The notes under the pieces were generated by a model that saw nothing but the letters and a program-made list of their open reading frames with translations, had not been told where the DNA came from and did not search any database. A stretch of DNA of 39,096 nucleotides, from the NCBI GenBank assembly GCA_938082635.1, contig CALLLI010000359.1, forward strand, positions 1 through 39,096, in the 5' to 3' direction. The position numbers and the translations under genes were made by a program. Of the stretch, positions 23,244-32,700 are shown one piece after another. This DNA comes from an uncultured Verrucomicrobiales bacterium. Lineage in GTDB: Bacteria; Verrucomicrobiota; Verrucomicrobiia; Verrucomicrobiales; DEV007. Position 1 is the first letter of the stretch; every line of letters starts with the position of its first letter.

Positions 23244-23769
23244 TCGACAGTCACGGCTGTTCCGTAGGCGAGAATCTCAGCGGCTCCTTTCGAGATCATG
23301 GATGTTGTGAAGCGGACATCCGTAATGGCATTGGCTCCTATACTGCCACGCGCCAATATTTGTGAAAAAGAGGGGTGATGTTATTCAGCTACCTTGCCTT
23401 ACCATTGGAGGCAAAGATGATTCGCCTAGAACTCACTGACCAATCGACAAATGCTTCGATGATCTGTCCGGTCCTCTCAAAGCGGAACTCACCAGCTTGA
23501 TGAGCCTCAACTTTCAGTTCTTCCCGAATCACAAATCATGACGCGCGGCAGTATAAACGTTTCGCATCAGCACACATGCGATCCAGGGCCTGTTCGCGGC
23601 TCTCGGCCATGAGTTTCGTATATTCCTCGATCTCGCCGCCGACAATGTGACGAAATACGGCGAGGATGTCGCGTCCCAAGTGGCGCGCACGGATGGTGTT
23701 CCCTCGGACGAGGCCGTGGGATTGAGTGATGGTTTTGCTTGCGATCGTGTTAGAATTAGTGATGATCAT
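23240..23769 (-). pseudogene. ybjQ: YbjQ/UPF0145 heavy-metal-binding-domain gene disrupted by a MITE
   Basis: The N-terminal part (23554-23769) encodes residues 1-72: VRGNTIRARHLGRDILAVF, IVGGEIEEYTKLMAESREQALDRM. The C-terminal part (23240-23338) encodes GANAITDVRFTTSMISKGAAEILAYGTAVTVD. Both are characteristic UPF0145 blocks. The two halves are separated by a 213-bp element with TA duplications. Removing it gives DAKRL-GANAITD and a 104-residue protein, the normal family length. As it stands the frame runs into the element and stops after YCRAS. It is third in the sigma / anti-sigma-like operon, 15 bp after that gene. UPF0145 proteins form pentamers of uncertain function. Confidence 0.93.
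23341..23553. mobile_element. 213-bp MITE with TA target duplication inside ybjQ
   Basis: The ends start TACTGCC[A/G]CGCG and match as inverted repeats at 21 of 25 positions, including a shared ATTTGTGA block. TA is duplicated at 23339-23340 and 23554-23555. Excision restores ybjQ exactly, so the insertion is real and recent enough that the host frame has not drifted. The interior has no transposase; a 47-codon minus-strand frame (23389-23532) is of doubtful meaning. The ends differ from those of the 12030 element, so two different TA-targeting families are present. Confidence 0.9.
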
Positions 23770-23784
23770 AAGATGTTTAGGTAG

Positions 23785-24222
23785 TTAGCGCCGAATGTCT
23801 TTGTAGGGGGCGACGGCGCGTTTGGCGATCCGCTCTCGAACAAGCGATAGAAGAAGAATGGCCGAGCCAATGAGAATACCGATGAAGCAGAGATTGGGGA
23901 AAGCGAGACCTTCAGAACTCAACATGCCAACGACGGCGTAGCCAATGAGGCCGAGGTAGCCAAGGAGGACTAACCAAATCCCTCCTGCTCTAGCGAAGTG
24001 ATGGTGCGGACTCTTCCAGAGATGGCAGGTGACTTCGTCGCCCGGTTCAAGAAAGCTCATCGGATGAAGATGATCACCCGTTTCACACAGGCGTTCATAC
24101 TCCTCGCGAAGCTCCGATGAGCGGGTGAGGGCGTTGTTCACGGCGGCGGCTTCTTCAGGCTTGAGTTCGCCGTCCATAAGCCCCATGAGCAAAGGTCGGT
24201 AGTGATTAAGATCGATGGGCAT
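23785..24222 (-). CDS. Putative membrane anti-sigma factor
   Basis: 145 residues. The first 50 residues (LMGLMDGELKPEEAAAVNNALTRSSELREEYERL) are the helical pattern of anti-sigma N-terminal domains, which usually begin with a short xxDGELxxxE text. Two membrane helices follow at about 80-100 and 110-130. No zinc-binding HxxxCxxC motif is present, so it would be a zinc-free type. It overlaps the ECF sigma gene by 17 bases, the typical sigma/anti-sigma arrangement, and it precedes ybjQ. Inhibition of the upstream sigma factor is inferred from order and the N-terminal pattern. Confidence 0.7.
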   Translation of the reverse strand: MPIDLNHYRPLLMGLMDGELKPEEAAAVNNALTRSSELREEYERLCETGDHLHPMSFLEPGDEVTCHLWKSPHHHFARAGGIWLVLLGYLGLIGYAVVGMLSSEGLAFPNLCFIGILIGSAILLLSLVRERIAKRAVAPYKDIRR

Positions 24223-24766
24223 TATTTTGGTGGAGTTGTCGAAGGGCAGAGCGCGCCTCGTAGAGCCGGCTCATGACAGTGCCTCGCGGGATGTTGAGGG
24301 TTTCTGAGATCTCGTCGTATCGGAAACCGTGAATGTATTTTAGCGTGAGGATCTCCGCATGCTTTGGTTTGAGTTGAGAAAGAAGGTGCCACACGTGCTC
24401 ACGGGATTCGCGAGCCATTGCGTGATCGCTAGGATCCTGAATTTCTGCTTGAGGCAGCGGAGACATTGCCGTTTCGGCCGCATAGGCGTTCCGAGTTCGG
24501 CGTCGCCCTAGCATGTTTAAACAGCGATTGCGAAGAATGCGATAGAACCACGGGTAGAAGCGATCCAGCTTGGCCAATCCCGGCATGGCGGCAAAGGACT
24601 CCTGACAGGCATCGGCAGCGTCGGGTTCATTGCCTAACAAGGCGTGAGCGTGATAGTAGGCTTCCCGCTTGAACTTGCGCCCGAGAAACTTGAAACCCGC
24701 AGGGTTGCGGTGTTTCAGGCATAGGCGGATGGCAGTTTCTTCGTTAACAGGTTTCGGTTTCTTCAG
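24206..24766 (-). CDS. ECF RNA polymerase sigma factor with CTG or lost start
   Basis: The visible ATG/GTG/TTG starts give only a truncated product beginning at a TTG at 24640 inside region 2. The frame actually stays open to 24766 and encodes a normal N-terminus (KKPKPVNEETAIRLCLKHRNPAGFKFLGRKFKREAYYHAHALLGNEPDAADACQE). The first codon of that block is CTG at 24764-24766, just after a TAG. The full product would be about 186 residues. Region 2 is completed by FYPWFYRILRNRCLNML. Region 4 is LKPKHAEILTLKYIHGFRYDEISETLNIPRGTVMSRLYEAR, an ECF-type helix-turn-helix. It probably directs its own operon with the overlapping anti-sigma-like gene. CTG may be a true rare start or a mutated ATG. Confidence 0.85.
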   Translation of the reverse strand: MKKPKPVNEETAIRLCLKHRNPAGFKFLGRKFKREAYYHAHALLGNEPDAADACQESFAAMPGLAKLDRFYPWFYRILRNRCLNMLGRRRTRNAYAAETAMSPLPQAEIQDPSDHAMARESREHVWHLLSQLKPKHAEILTLKYIHGFRYDEISETLNIPRGTVMSRLYEARSALRQLHQNNAHRS

Positions 24767-24941
24767 ATACTAAATCGGTGACTGCCCAAAATATTCGGAG
24801 AATTCGTTCGAACGCTCTCTTGCCAGTCGCCCTGCAACGTGTGGGTAAGGGAGCGCTCCATTGGAAACGGGCATAAAAGTATGCCGTGTAAGATTTCGAA
24901 GGACTCGAAGTGGCTTGGTTTACGATTGCGGCCAGGCAAAG

Positions 24942-24964
24942 CAGCGATTGCGAGGAATCCGATA
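24942..24964 (-). other. Short echo of the sigma-factor region 2 sequence
   Basis: CAGCGATTGCGA-GAAT-CGATA at 24942-24964 matches 21 of 23 bases of the sigma-factor gene at 24522-24544, the codons of YRILRNRC. It lies in the intergenic gap upstream of that gene. It may be the remnant of a second sigma-factor gene or a short duplication. The rest of the 24767-25027 gap shows nothing recognisable. Confidence 0.35.
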
Positions 24965-25027
24965 CGGCCCGTGTGAGGTAGGTGGTTTGGTGCTATCGCG
25001 TTCGCGAGGAACAGCCCTTAATATGCC

Positions 25028-26038
25028 ATGATGAACTCCTCCTACGTTGGTCTCGCTGTCTACCTCAGCATTTCACTGCATGTTCATGCGCAAGCTCCAG
25101 AGGAAGTCGGTGGACTTGAGGTGGCCACCATTCTCGAAATGTTAGGAGCGAAGCAGGAGGGCGGTGTTTCAGCAGGGCAAAGGAGAATTTACCAGAAGCA
25201 CTTCGGTTTCGGAGATCACAATGGTGACGGGTTGCATTCCGCCGAGGAGTTCATTGAGAAAGGAAGCTATCTCAGTCCGCAAGCTCGACGAGGGATCTTC
25301 ACGGCGTCTGATGCCGACCAGGATGGCACGGTCACGCAAGCTGAATACGTGCTGAACCGTATCGTCACGGATGAAGCGAAAGCTCTGATGCAGGCCTTGG
25401 ATGCTGATGACGATGGCCTGGTGAGCCGAGAGGAGTTTGATGAAGGAGCGAAGGCCGATCTTCCCGTTAAGGAGCAACGTGAAGCTACTTTTAGAGCTTT
25501 TGATAGCGACGAGAATGGTCTTCTCCGGACACCGGAGTACCTCCGCGTGTGGGGTGGCTGGGCTCGTGCCGGTAGGAAGCCCGCCGAGGCGCGCCTGCGA
25601 GAAACCGCGCTTGATGCGCTTTGGGCGAAAGTTTCACGTTCTGTGAAGAAAGGCGACTTCGCTGGCTATAGCGCGACGTGTCATCCTGACGGCGTGCTTG
25701 TTTCTGGGACCAAGGCGACAAGCTACCCGCTCAGCAAAGCACTCGCTGGATGGCAGCAGGGCTTTGAAGAGACCAAGGCGGGGAAAATGAAGGCCAGCGT
25801 TGCTTTCCGTTTCAGTCAACGCCTCGGCGATGCCACGACTGCCCACGAGACGGGGATCTTTCTTTACACCAGCCAAGCAACTGGCAGTGAACCTAACAAC
25901 GCCTTCATTCACTTCGAAGCCCTCCTTCTCAAGAACGGCGAGGGTGAGTGGAAGGTCATGATGGAATATCAGAAATCAGCGGCGACGCAAGAAGCCTGGG
26001 AGGACCTGCTGTTACCTGGTTCACCAGGAACTCGCTGA
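25028..26038 (+). CDS. Secreted EF-hand protein with C-terminal NTF2-like domain
   Basis: 336 residues (Met1 or Met2). A signal peptide (YVGLAVYLSISLHVHAQA) is followed by four EF-hand loops: DHNGDGLHSAEEF, DADQDGTVTQAEY, DADDDGLVSREEF and DSDENGLLRTPEY. All keep the calcium-ligand Asp/Asn and the terminal Glu except the last, where a Pro-Glu-Tyr ending is unusual. The C-terminal 140 residues fold like a SnoaL/DUF4440 cone (LDALWAKVSRSVKKGDFAGYSATCHPDGVLV, WKVMMEYQKS). It is probably periplasmic or extracellular calcium-binding; the ligand of the second domain is unknown. It stands alone between the ECF cluster and a convergent pair. Confidence 0.88.
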   Translation: MMNSSYVGLAVYLSISLHVHAQAPEEVGGLEVATILEMLGAKQEGGVSAGQRRIYQKHFGFGDHNGDGLHSAEEFIEKGSYLSPQARRGIFTASDADQDGTVTQAEYVLNRIVTDEAKALMQALDADDDGLVSREEFDEGAKADLPVKEQREATFRAFDSDENGLLRTPEYLRVWGGWARAGRKPAEARLRETALDALWAKVSRSVKKGDFAGYSATCHPDGVLVSGTKATSYPLSKALAGWQQGFEETKAGKMKASVAFRFSQRLGDATTAHETGIFLYTSQATGSEPNNAFIHFEALLLKNGEGEWKVMMEYQKSAATQEAWEDLLLPGSPGTR

Positions 26039-26057
26039 TCACCCTCTATCACAAGTT

Positions 26058-26531
26058 TCACTTGTCGCGGTGCAAGGTGTGCGTGCGGATCTTCTTCGTC
26101 ATCTCGACGGCGCGTTTAGCCCGGGTTTCGGGACGTTTGGCGGAGTCGATGTAGTGGTTGATGGAGCGTTTCTTTCCAGGTGTGAAAGTGTCCCAGCGGG
26201 CTTGGGCATCGGTGTCTTGCGAAAGGGCTTCTGTCAGTTCTTCGGCAATGTGCATGGCGTCTGCTTCTGGGTCCACGGCGATGCTTGCGGATACCGGCGA
26301 GCCATAGCGCAGGCCTAACGGTTTAAGAATCTGCAGGCCGACGCCGATGTAGGGGCTGCCGGATTTCACGCCTTGAAGCGCGCGGCGATGTACTTGATCT
26401 TCTAGCGTGAGCAGCACGCGCTTGGCGTTGCCTACTTTGGTAGCGATCTTGGGCGGCACGGGGATCACGTGGATGGAGATGCCCATGTCGATGCGATCAA
26501 TTTGGCTAGTGAAATGATAGGCTCTACTCAT
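26058..26531 (-). CDS. DUF1905/OmdA (YdeI-like) domain protein
   Basis: 157 residues with two parts. An N-terminal DUF1905 domain has FTSQIDRIDMGISIHVIPVPP, AKRVLLTLEDQVHRRALQ and GSPYIGVGLQILKPLG. A C-terminal OmdA-type helical segment has WDTFTPGKKRSINHYIDSAKRPETRAKRAVEMTKKI. Families with the second motif are called bacteriocin-protection or OmpD-associated, but the role is poorly known. It has no signal peptide, so it is cytoplasmic. It lies 6 bp after the lipoprotein gene on the same strand and is probably co-transcribed with it. Confidence 0.82.
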   Translation of the reverse strand: MSRAYHFTSQIDRIDMGISIHVIPVPPKIATKVGNAKRVLLTLEDQVHRRALQGVKSGSPYIGVGLQILKPLGLRYGSPVSASIAVDPEADAMHIAEELTEALSQDTDAQARWDTFTPGKKRSINHYIDSAKRPETRAKRAVEMTKKIRTHTLHRDK

Positions 26532-26537
26532 GGATCG

Positions 26538-26972
26538 TTAGGGCCGGGCCATTTCCATGGTGCCACGATCTCCTTTCGATGACGTGAAGTCCGCATGGAA
26601 CTGTGAACTGCTGGCTTCGCCATCGTGATGATAGACGCCGCCCAATGAACCAAGATCGGAATCGCCTGCGAAACGCCAGCGATCTGCGCCGACTTGGGTG
26701 ACCGGGTAGACCGTCGTAAACGCACCGCTTAGAAGGCCCCACTTGGCCCAGTAGTGAAAGTTATAGTAGCCCGACTGAGATCCTTCAGGTGTGACCAAGC
26801 AACGAAGTTTACCGCGGTGATCGCTTGGTATACTGTGCCATTGGCCTTCCCAAGCGCCAGAGAGGTCGGTGGGAGTGGGTTGTGCTGTGGCCGTTCTCCA
26901 GTCGCGATGGAAGCTACTGCACCCCGTTACTAGCATTAAGGTAATGAGCAGAAAGAAATCTTGAAAGCGCAT
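26538..26972 (-). CDS. Small lipoprotein, function unknown
   Basis: 144 residues. The signal peptide FFLLITLMLVTGC ends in a canonical lipobox (LVTGC). The mature part has SGAWEGQWHS, GKLRCLVTPE, and beta-rich repeats that end in FHADFTSSKGDRGTMEM. This pattern resembles short lipocalin-like or beta-clip domains in which a Trp-Gly-rich strand opens the barrel. No named family recognised. It is followed by the OmdA-domain gene with a 6-bp gap. Confidence 0.75.
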   Translation of the reverse strand: MRFQDFFLLITLMLVTGCSSFHRDWRTATAQPTPTDLSGAWEGQWHSIPSDHRGKLRCLVTPEGSQSGYYNFHYWAKWGLLSGAFTTVYPVTQVGADRWRFAGDSDLGSLGGVYHHDGEASSSQFHADFTSSKGDRGTMEMARP

Positions 26973-27065
26973 GCAGGTAATTTGCCTAATGGACTTGGAC
27001 AGTGCAACGGCTGTCTTTCCTGAAAGTCAGTTTGCAGCTGACGCAACAGCGCGTAGAGAACGGAG

Positions 27066-29699
27066 GTGATCTCAAGCGAAGAACGCGTCCTCGAACTGGC
27101 TCAAGACATAGGTCCTGCTAAGGCCTTTGAACAGCTCATTGCAGAGAATGATCGTCTGTTTCAGTCATCTGTTCTAAACAACGGACGTGAGATTGCGGCC
27201 GAGCGCACGGTCATTTACACGACGCTGGTAGCTACTTGGGCTGAACGCGAACGTGAGGCCTTTGGTTACGAGAAGCGTTTCGCTGTCGTTGCTCTGGGTG
27301 GGACGGGCCGCGGTGAGATGACGCCGTGCTCTGATAATGACTTTGCCTTTCTCTTTGAGGATGCGTTAGAAGATAACGAGTTTCTGAAGCATCTTCAGGG
27401 GCAGATTCTGCATCGGGGAGAGTTCGCGGCTGAATATGGATTCGTTTGTGAAGCCATGCCGTTTAGTCTTGCAGATGTACCGTCTCTGGACGGGAAACAG
27501 CTCAACTCGTTTATCGACATGCGAGCTGTCTACGATCCCAACGATTTCGTCCTGACCTTTCGTAAACGGATCATTTCTCTCTACGATCCCTTCGATCATT
27601 TCCTTCATCTTTTAGAGTTCTGGAAGTCGACTTGGGAGCCTGCCATTCATAAGACGGAGCAACTGAATCGATTTGACATTAAGAACGAAGGATTGCGGGT
27701 CTACCTCGCAGGGGTTTGGACGTTGGCAGGGGAATCATTCCTGACGAGTCGGGAAATTTATGAGTCGGCAGCGTGTTCGGAGAAGGACCGCAATGCCTAT
27801 GAGTTCTTGCTCAGGATTCGTGGATTCATTCACTTGCGGCATCCAGATGTACCTCAGAATGCTGCGCCGGGGAATCATGCGGAAGATGTGATGTCGTTCG
27901 AAGACTTTACGTCATTCGGGGAAATGCTAGGCAAGGAAGTCAGTGAACTCGAGAGGGTGGAATTTGCAAATGGAGTCCGGGCAAGGCTTCTCTCTGCTCG
28001 GCGTCGGGTTGGGAGATTTGCTAGAGGGGTTATTCAGTCCGCACTGAAGTCTGGCCGACCGGTGAAGAAGGAAAGCCCGATAGTGCTCGGTCTCGGCGGG
28101 CTTTCGTTTCGTCCGCCAACGGATTGGGATCCAACTAATGAAGAGAGAAGTGCGGCGGCATTGTCACTGTTGTTGGCCTCGCAGCGCTATGAACTCGAGA
28201 TCGATCCTGCGGAACTCAATTCGACCTTCTTTAACATTGGCGAGTGGCTCCAGCCCACGCCGGAATTGGCGGAACTCTATTATGAAGAACGCGGTAGCTT
28301 GGCGAAATCGTTCGCTTTTCTAGCAACCACCGATGGTGCTGAGGAACGTCTCTTTCCGGGTTATGCGAGTTTTGAATCTTCGCTTGATGGCCGCGTGTTG
28401 GATGAGAAGCGATCGCTGCGCGGTGCCCTCGAGCGTCAGAAGGTGGCGATGCTAGAAGGATGTGTTCGCGAAGGACAAGACCGTCTTGCTCAGGCGATTT
28501 CGGAAGACCGCGTCAGGGATGTGGCTAAGAATCTCAGCGTCGAAGTGGAGGCTGCCTTGTTAGGTTCAGAGAATTTGGCGGCGGTGAAGCTAGCGTTGAA
28601 GACGAAGAGGTTGCCTGTGACGTCAGACGATGTAGTAGCTCGAGAGGACACCACGCGTCCTCTGCACGAGCGCCTGGCGTCTGGTATGTCGGGAATCCCG
28701 ATTGAAGACTATTACGAAACCTATCGAACGCAGAGTCGCTTTTCGGAGGAGACGATTGAGCTCACCAAATTTCTCGTCAAGAATCGGCGTGCGTTTAGAG
28801 ACTTCGTGAGGGTTGGCTACAATTCTAAGGAGCAAGTCCAGAAGTTTGTGGGGCTCTGTCAGTCGGAAGAGTGGCTGCGCGCGTTCTATATCTTCACATG
28901 GGCCGATCAAGCCAGCTGGAGTCCCGCCGAAGTTTCAGATGTTCATTTGCCAGAAGGGTTCAATGGTCGCGAGCTCTACGTCAAAGCGATGGCCGCTTAC
29001 CACCCTCCTGCCGCCGTGGAAGAGCATCTTGTGAGCGCCGGTTTCACTCCGGATCACCTTGATGTGCTGGAAGACTTTGGGGGTGTCTTCACGGGTTCTT
29101 ATCGTGAACTGTCCAATCGCTTCTGTTACCATTTGATCGAGTTGAGTGAGAGCCCTAACAAGGGCCCTTTAGTGCGGACGATTTGGGATGGGCCTTCGAC
29201 CATTCTGGGTGTCGCCGCGAGGGACACCCGTGGAATAGCGGCCTCAATTACTGGGGCATTGGCGGCGAAAGGGATCCCTCTCCTTCAAGCGCATCTCTTC
29301 TCTGCGAGGCGCTACGGTCTCATCCTCGACTTCTTCCATCTGGATCTAAGCGATCGTTCTGTGGGTGCTGCCTTGGCGAAAGAGATCGAATCGGCTATGC
29401 GTGAAGATCGTCTTGTTCAAGAAGTTGAGGAGAACTTACTTCCGAAGTTGCAGGGCACCGCGACGCTAGAACGTTGGGATGATCGAGGACGTTTCCATCT
29501 CCAAGTAGAGTCGGTGGCCACGTCGACTGGTCTCATTCATAGCCTGACCTATCAGATCTACAAGTATCTGGAAGCGAACATCTTCGGGCTGACAGCCTAC
29601 ACGGCTCAGGGGACTGCCTACATCTCGGTCTACCATGATTTGCCGGAGCATCTTTCGTTAGAAGAAGCGCAACGCATTGTCGCTTCCAAACTTGCTTAA
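27066..29699 (+). CDS. glnD: GlnD-like PII uridylyltransferase with degenerate HD domain
   Basis: 877 residues from GTG 27066; an in-frame TAG at 27054-27056 excludes any earlier start. The nucleotidyltransferase domain has LGGTGRGEMTPCSDNDFAF, with catalytic Asp90 and Asp92. The helical linker follows (FLLRIRGFIHLRHPD). Two ACT domains close the protein. The first is near 708-765 (ILGVAARDTRGIAASITGALAAKGI) and the second near 805-870 (GLIHSLTYQIYKYLEANIFG). Where ordinary GlnD has the HD phosphohydrolase (about 430-560), the alignable text is LFPGYASFESSLDGRVLDEKRSL. It lacks the VDEH, HD and DH metal ligands. It may therefore modify PII without HD-based removal. No glnB or amtB is nearby. 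A divergent GlnE-like identity is less likely. Confidence 0.8.
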   Translation: MISSEERVLELAQDIGPAKAFEQLIAENDRLFQSSVLNNGREIAAERTVIYTTLVATWAEREREAFGYEKRFAVVALGGTGRGEMTPCSDNDFAFLFEDALEDNEFLKHLQGQILHRGEFAAEYGFVCEAMPFSLADVPSLDGKQLNSFIDMRAVYDPNDFVLTFRKRIISLYDPFDHFLHLLEFWKSTWEPAIHKTEQLNRFDIKNEGLRVYLAGVWTLAGESFLTSREIYESAACSEKDRNAYEFLLRIRGFIHLRHPDVPQNAAPGNHAEDVMSFEDFTSFGEMLGKEVSELERVEFANGVRARLLSARRRVGRFARGVIQSALKSGRPVKKESPIVLGLGGLSFRPPTDWDPTNEERSAAALSLLLASQRYELEIDPAELNSTFFNIGEWLQPTPELAELYYEERGSLAKSFAFLATTDGAEERLFPGYASFESSLDGRVLDEKRSLRGALERQKVAMLEGCVREGQDRLAQAISEDRVRDVAKNLSVEVEAALLGSENLAAVKLALKTKRLPVTSDDVVAREDTTRPLHERLASGMSGIPIEDYYETYRTQSRFSEETIELTKFLVKNRRAFRDFVRVGYNSKEQVQKFVGLCQSEEWLRAFYIFTWADQASWSPAEVSDVHLPEGFNGRELYVKAMAAYHPPAAVEEHLVSAGFTPDHLDVLEDFGGVFTGSYRELSNRFCYHLIELSESPNKGPLVRTIWDGPSTILGVAARDTRGIAASITGALAAKGIPLLQAHLFSARRYGLILDFFHLDLSDRSVGAALAKEIESAMREDRLVQEVEENLLPKLQGTATLERWDDRGRFHLQVESVATSTGLIHSLTYQIYKYLEANIFGLTAYTAQGTAYISVYHDLPEHLSLEEAQRIVASKLA

Positions 29700-29703
29700 C
29701 CCG

Positions 29704-32700
29704 TTACAGGGAACGCACGCGATGCTTTCCTGTGAAGAGGCGCTTCACATCTTCTAGCATGATGTAAATGCAAGGCACGAGGAAGAGCGTGATGAAGGTG
29801 GCGAAGAGAATCCCGAAGCTTAGCGAGATAGCCATGGGAATGAGGAACTTGGCCTGAAGGTCTGTTTCCAAAAGCATCGGGGTAAGTCCTGCGAAGGTGG
29901 TGAGCGAGGTGAGGAGAATGGGTCGGAACCGAGCGGCTCCCGCTTCCCAGGCGGCTTCCACCACGCCCTTGCCAGCACGGACTTCACGATTTACGTAGTC
30001 GACTAAGACGAGACTATCATTCACCACTACGCCCGCGAGTGCGACGATTCCGCACATTGACATGATACTGAGGTCCGTGCGCATGAGCACGTGTCCAGCC
30101 ACTGCACCGACCAAGCCAAAGGGAATGACCGACATGACAATGAGAGGTTGGATGTAGGACCCTAGCGGAATGGCCATGAGCACATACATGATGATCAGAG
30201 CGATGACGAACTTGTTGCGGATTTCCACAAGAGAGTCGCGTTGATCTTGCTGTTCCCCGAGGAATGAGAAGCTGACGCTAGGATAGTCGGCAGCAAGATC
30301 AGGAAAGTGCACTTTCTCTAACTCTTCTGCAACAAGCTTCGCGCTCGCCTTGGGGTCGCGATCATCAATATCAGCACTGATCTTAATTGCACGTTTGCCT
30401 TCAGAACGTTCTACCGAGGAATAGCCACGACTATACGAGGCCACGGCGACTTCAGAGAAGCTCACTTCACCTCCGTCGGGCAAACGAATCATCATCTGGT
30501 CAAGATTCTCAAGAGATCGACGCTCATCCTCGGGGTAACGCACCATCACCTTGACCTCGTGCCGCCCACGTTGCAGGCGTTGCACTTCGTCACCGTAGAA
30601 ACCTTGCCGCACCTGGCGTGCAACATTTGCGAGGCGCAAGCCTAACGCTTCTGCTTGTGGCGTGAGAGACTCGAGCTTGAGCTGTCGTTTGCCAGCGCGA
30701 TTGTTATCTGTGATATCGGTGACCCAACCGTATCTGGCTAACTGATCTTGGATCTTCTGGGAAACTTCTTCTAACTTCTCCACATCACGACCAGCGATTT
30801 CAAGATCGATGGCATTGCCACCTGAGCCGGAGTCGGTTCGGAAGCTAAGTTCGCTTGCTCCAGCGATGCCTCCGACCAAGTCCCGCCATTCTGCGGTAAT
30901 CTCGACCGCCGTGATTGACCGAAGTTTAGCCGCGCTCAATTCTAATGTCACCTCACCGAGGTGATCGCCTGCTGGAGAACCTCCAACAGCGTCGAACCCG
31001 ACCTGGAAAGGCTGATTTCCCACGCTGGCCAACATGTGACGGATGATGGATTTGCCTTCGCTGTCTTGGTGGCGCTCGCCAAGAACCTTGGCGGCTTCTT
31101 CGATCGTCTTGATCGCCTTCGCTGTATCTGCGGATGGCACGCCTTTGGCCATTGTTAGTTTGGCGGAGATCAGTTCGGCTTCGACGTCTGGAAAGAAACG
31201 GAAAGTGATCCAGCCGTTCTTGACCAACGCGCCGCAGATTACTAGCAAGGAGACGAAGGCGATCAGGACAACGTAGCGATTGCCTAACGCTACTTTGAGG
31301 ACGGGACGGTAAGTCTTGTCGACGAAGGTTTCTAGCCCCTGACTAAAGAGCATACGAAACTTCGTGAAGCCCGAGGGGGAATCGTTGGGCCGGATCTTTG
31401 GCAGGAGTGCTAGATGAGCTGGTAGAATCAGCTTCGATTGGAAGAGTGAGAAGAGCAGCGTGGGAATGACAATGAGCGGAATGTTCGGCCAGATCTTTCC
31501 GCTCACGCCACTGAGCCCTAGCATGGGCGTGAAGGCTACGGCTGTCGTGAGAATGCCGAAGATGACAATCACCCCGACCTCATGCGTGCCTTTGGGGGCG
31601 GCGACCTTTGGATCCTCGCCATTGCGCATGCGCCGGAAGACGTTTTCGCCAACGACAATGGCGTCATCCACGACGATACCAAGCACGAGGATAAACCCAA
31701 AGAGGGAGATCATGTTGATCGAAACGCCTAACCAAGGCATCATCATGATGGCACCTGCGAAGGACACGGGGATGCCAATGGATACGAGAGCGGCCAAGCT
31801 CGGCTGAAGGAACAGCGCCAGCACGATGAAGACGAGCAACAAGCCGACGAGCCCGTTCCTAGCCAAGAGTTCCATGCGGCCACGCAGGTAGACCGACGTG
31901 TCATTCCAAACTTCCAACGTTGCTCCAGCAGGAAGGAAGCTCTTTGCTCGGTCGATGACTTCTTTGGAGGCATCGGCCACGGCTCGAGTATCTTCATCGC
32001 CTACCCGGAAGACATTGACCAGGATAGCAGAATCGCCGTCGAGGCGGGTCTTGACATAAACGTCCTCAAAGCCATCGATGATGGTGGTGACCTCATCTAA
32101 CTGCACCTTGCTGCCGTCTTCTCGGGTGACCACCGTGATGTCGGCAAACTCTGCCGCGGTGTAGCGTTTCTGTGCCGTGCGGAATAGGATTTCTCCGCCC
32201 GATGTCCTGACTGAACCGCTAGGAAGGTCTAACGAAGACGCGCGCACCGCATTTGCGACTTGCTCGAAGGTGAGCCCGTATTCTCGTAGCGTTTGTTCTG
32301 AAACTTCGATCGAAATTTCGTAGTTTCGGGTGCCTGCTAGGGCGACTTGAGTGATCGAGCTCGAGGAAATAAGCTCATCGCGCACGCGCTCCGCCAATTC
32401 ACGAAGAGTGCGCTCGTTCGCTTCAGCGGTGACGGCGACACTGAGCACTTGGGTCTTCAGAAGTAGCTCTTGAATGCTCGGTTCCTCGGCATTCTCGGCC
32501 AAGTTGGTGATGGCATCGACCCGTGTTTTGATGTCATCCATGACGTTGCGAAGGGAGAAGCCGTTCTCCACCTCGACGTTGACAGATCCCACGGACTCAG
32601 ACGCCCGTGAGGTCACGCGCTTGATTCCGTTGACGTCCTGAATCGCTTCTTCAATGGGCAGGCAAATTCCTGTCGCTACTTCTTCGGGCGCAGCATTCGG

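Noticed and set aside
12030-23553. The two MITEs as copies of the same family
   Set aside because: Their terminal repeats differ (TACCAAGCGCC versus TACTGCC[A/G]CGCG) and their interiors share nothing obvious.
24206-24640. Sigma factor as a 144-residue protein from TTG 24640
   Set aside because: It would lack the first part of region 2 although the upstream frame is open and encodes that region.
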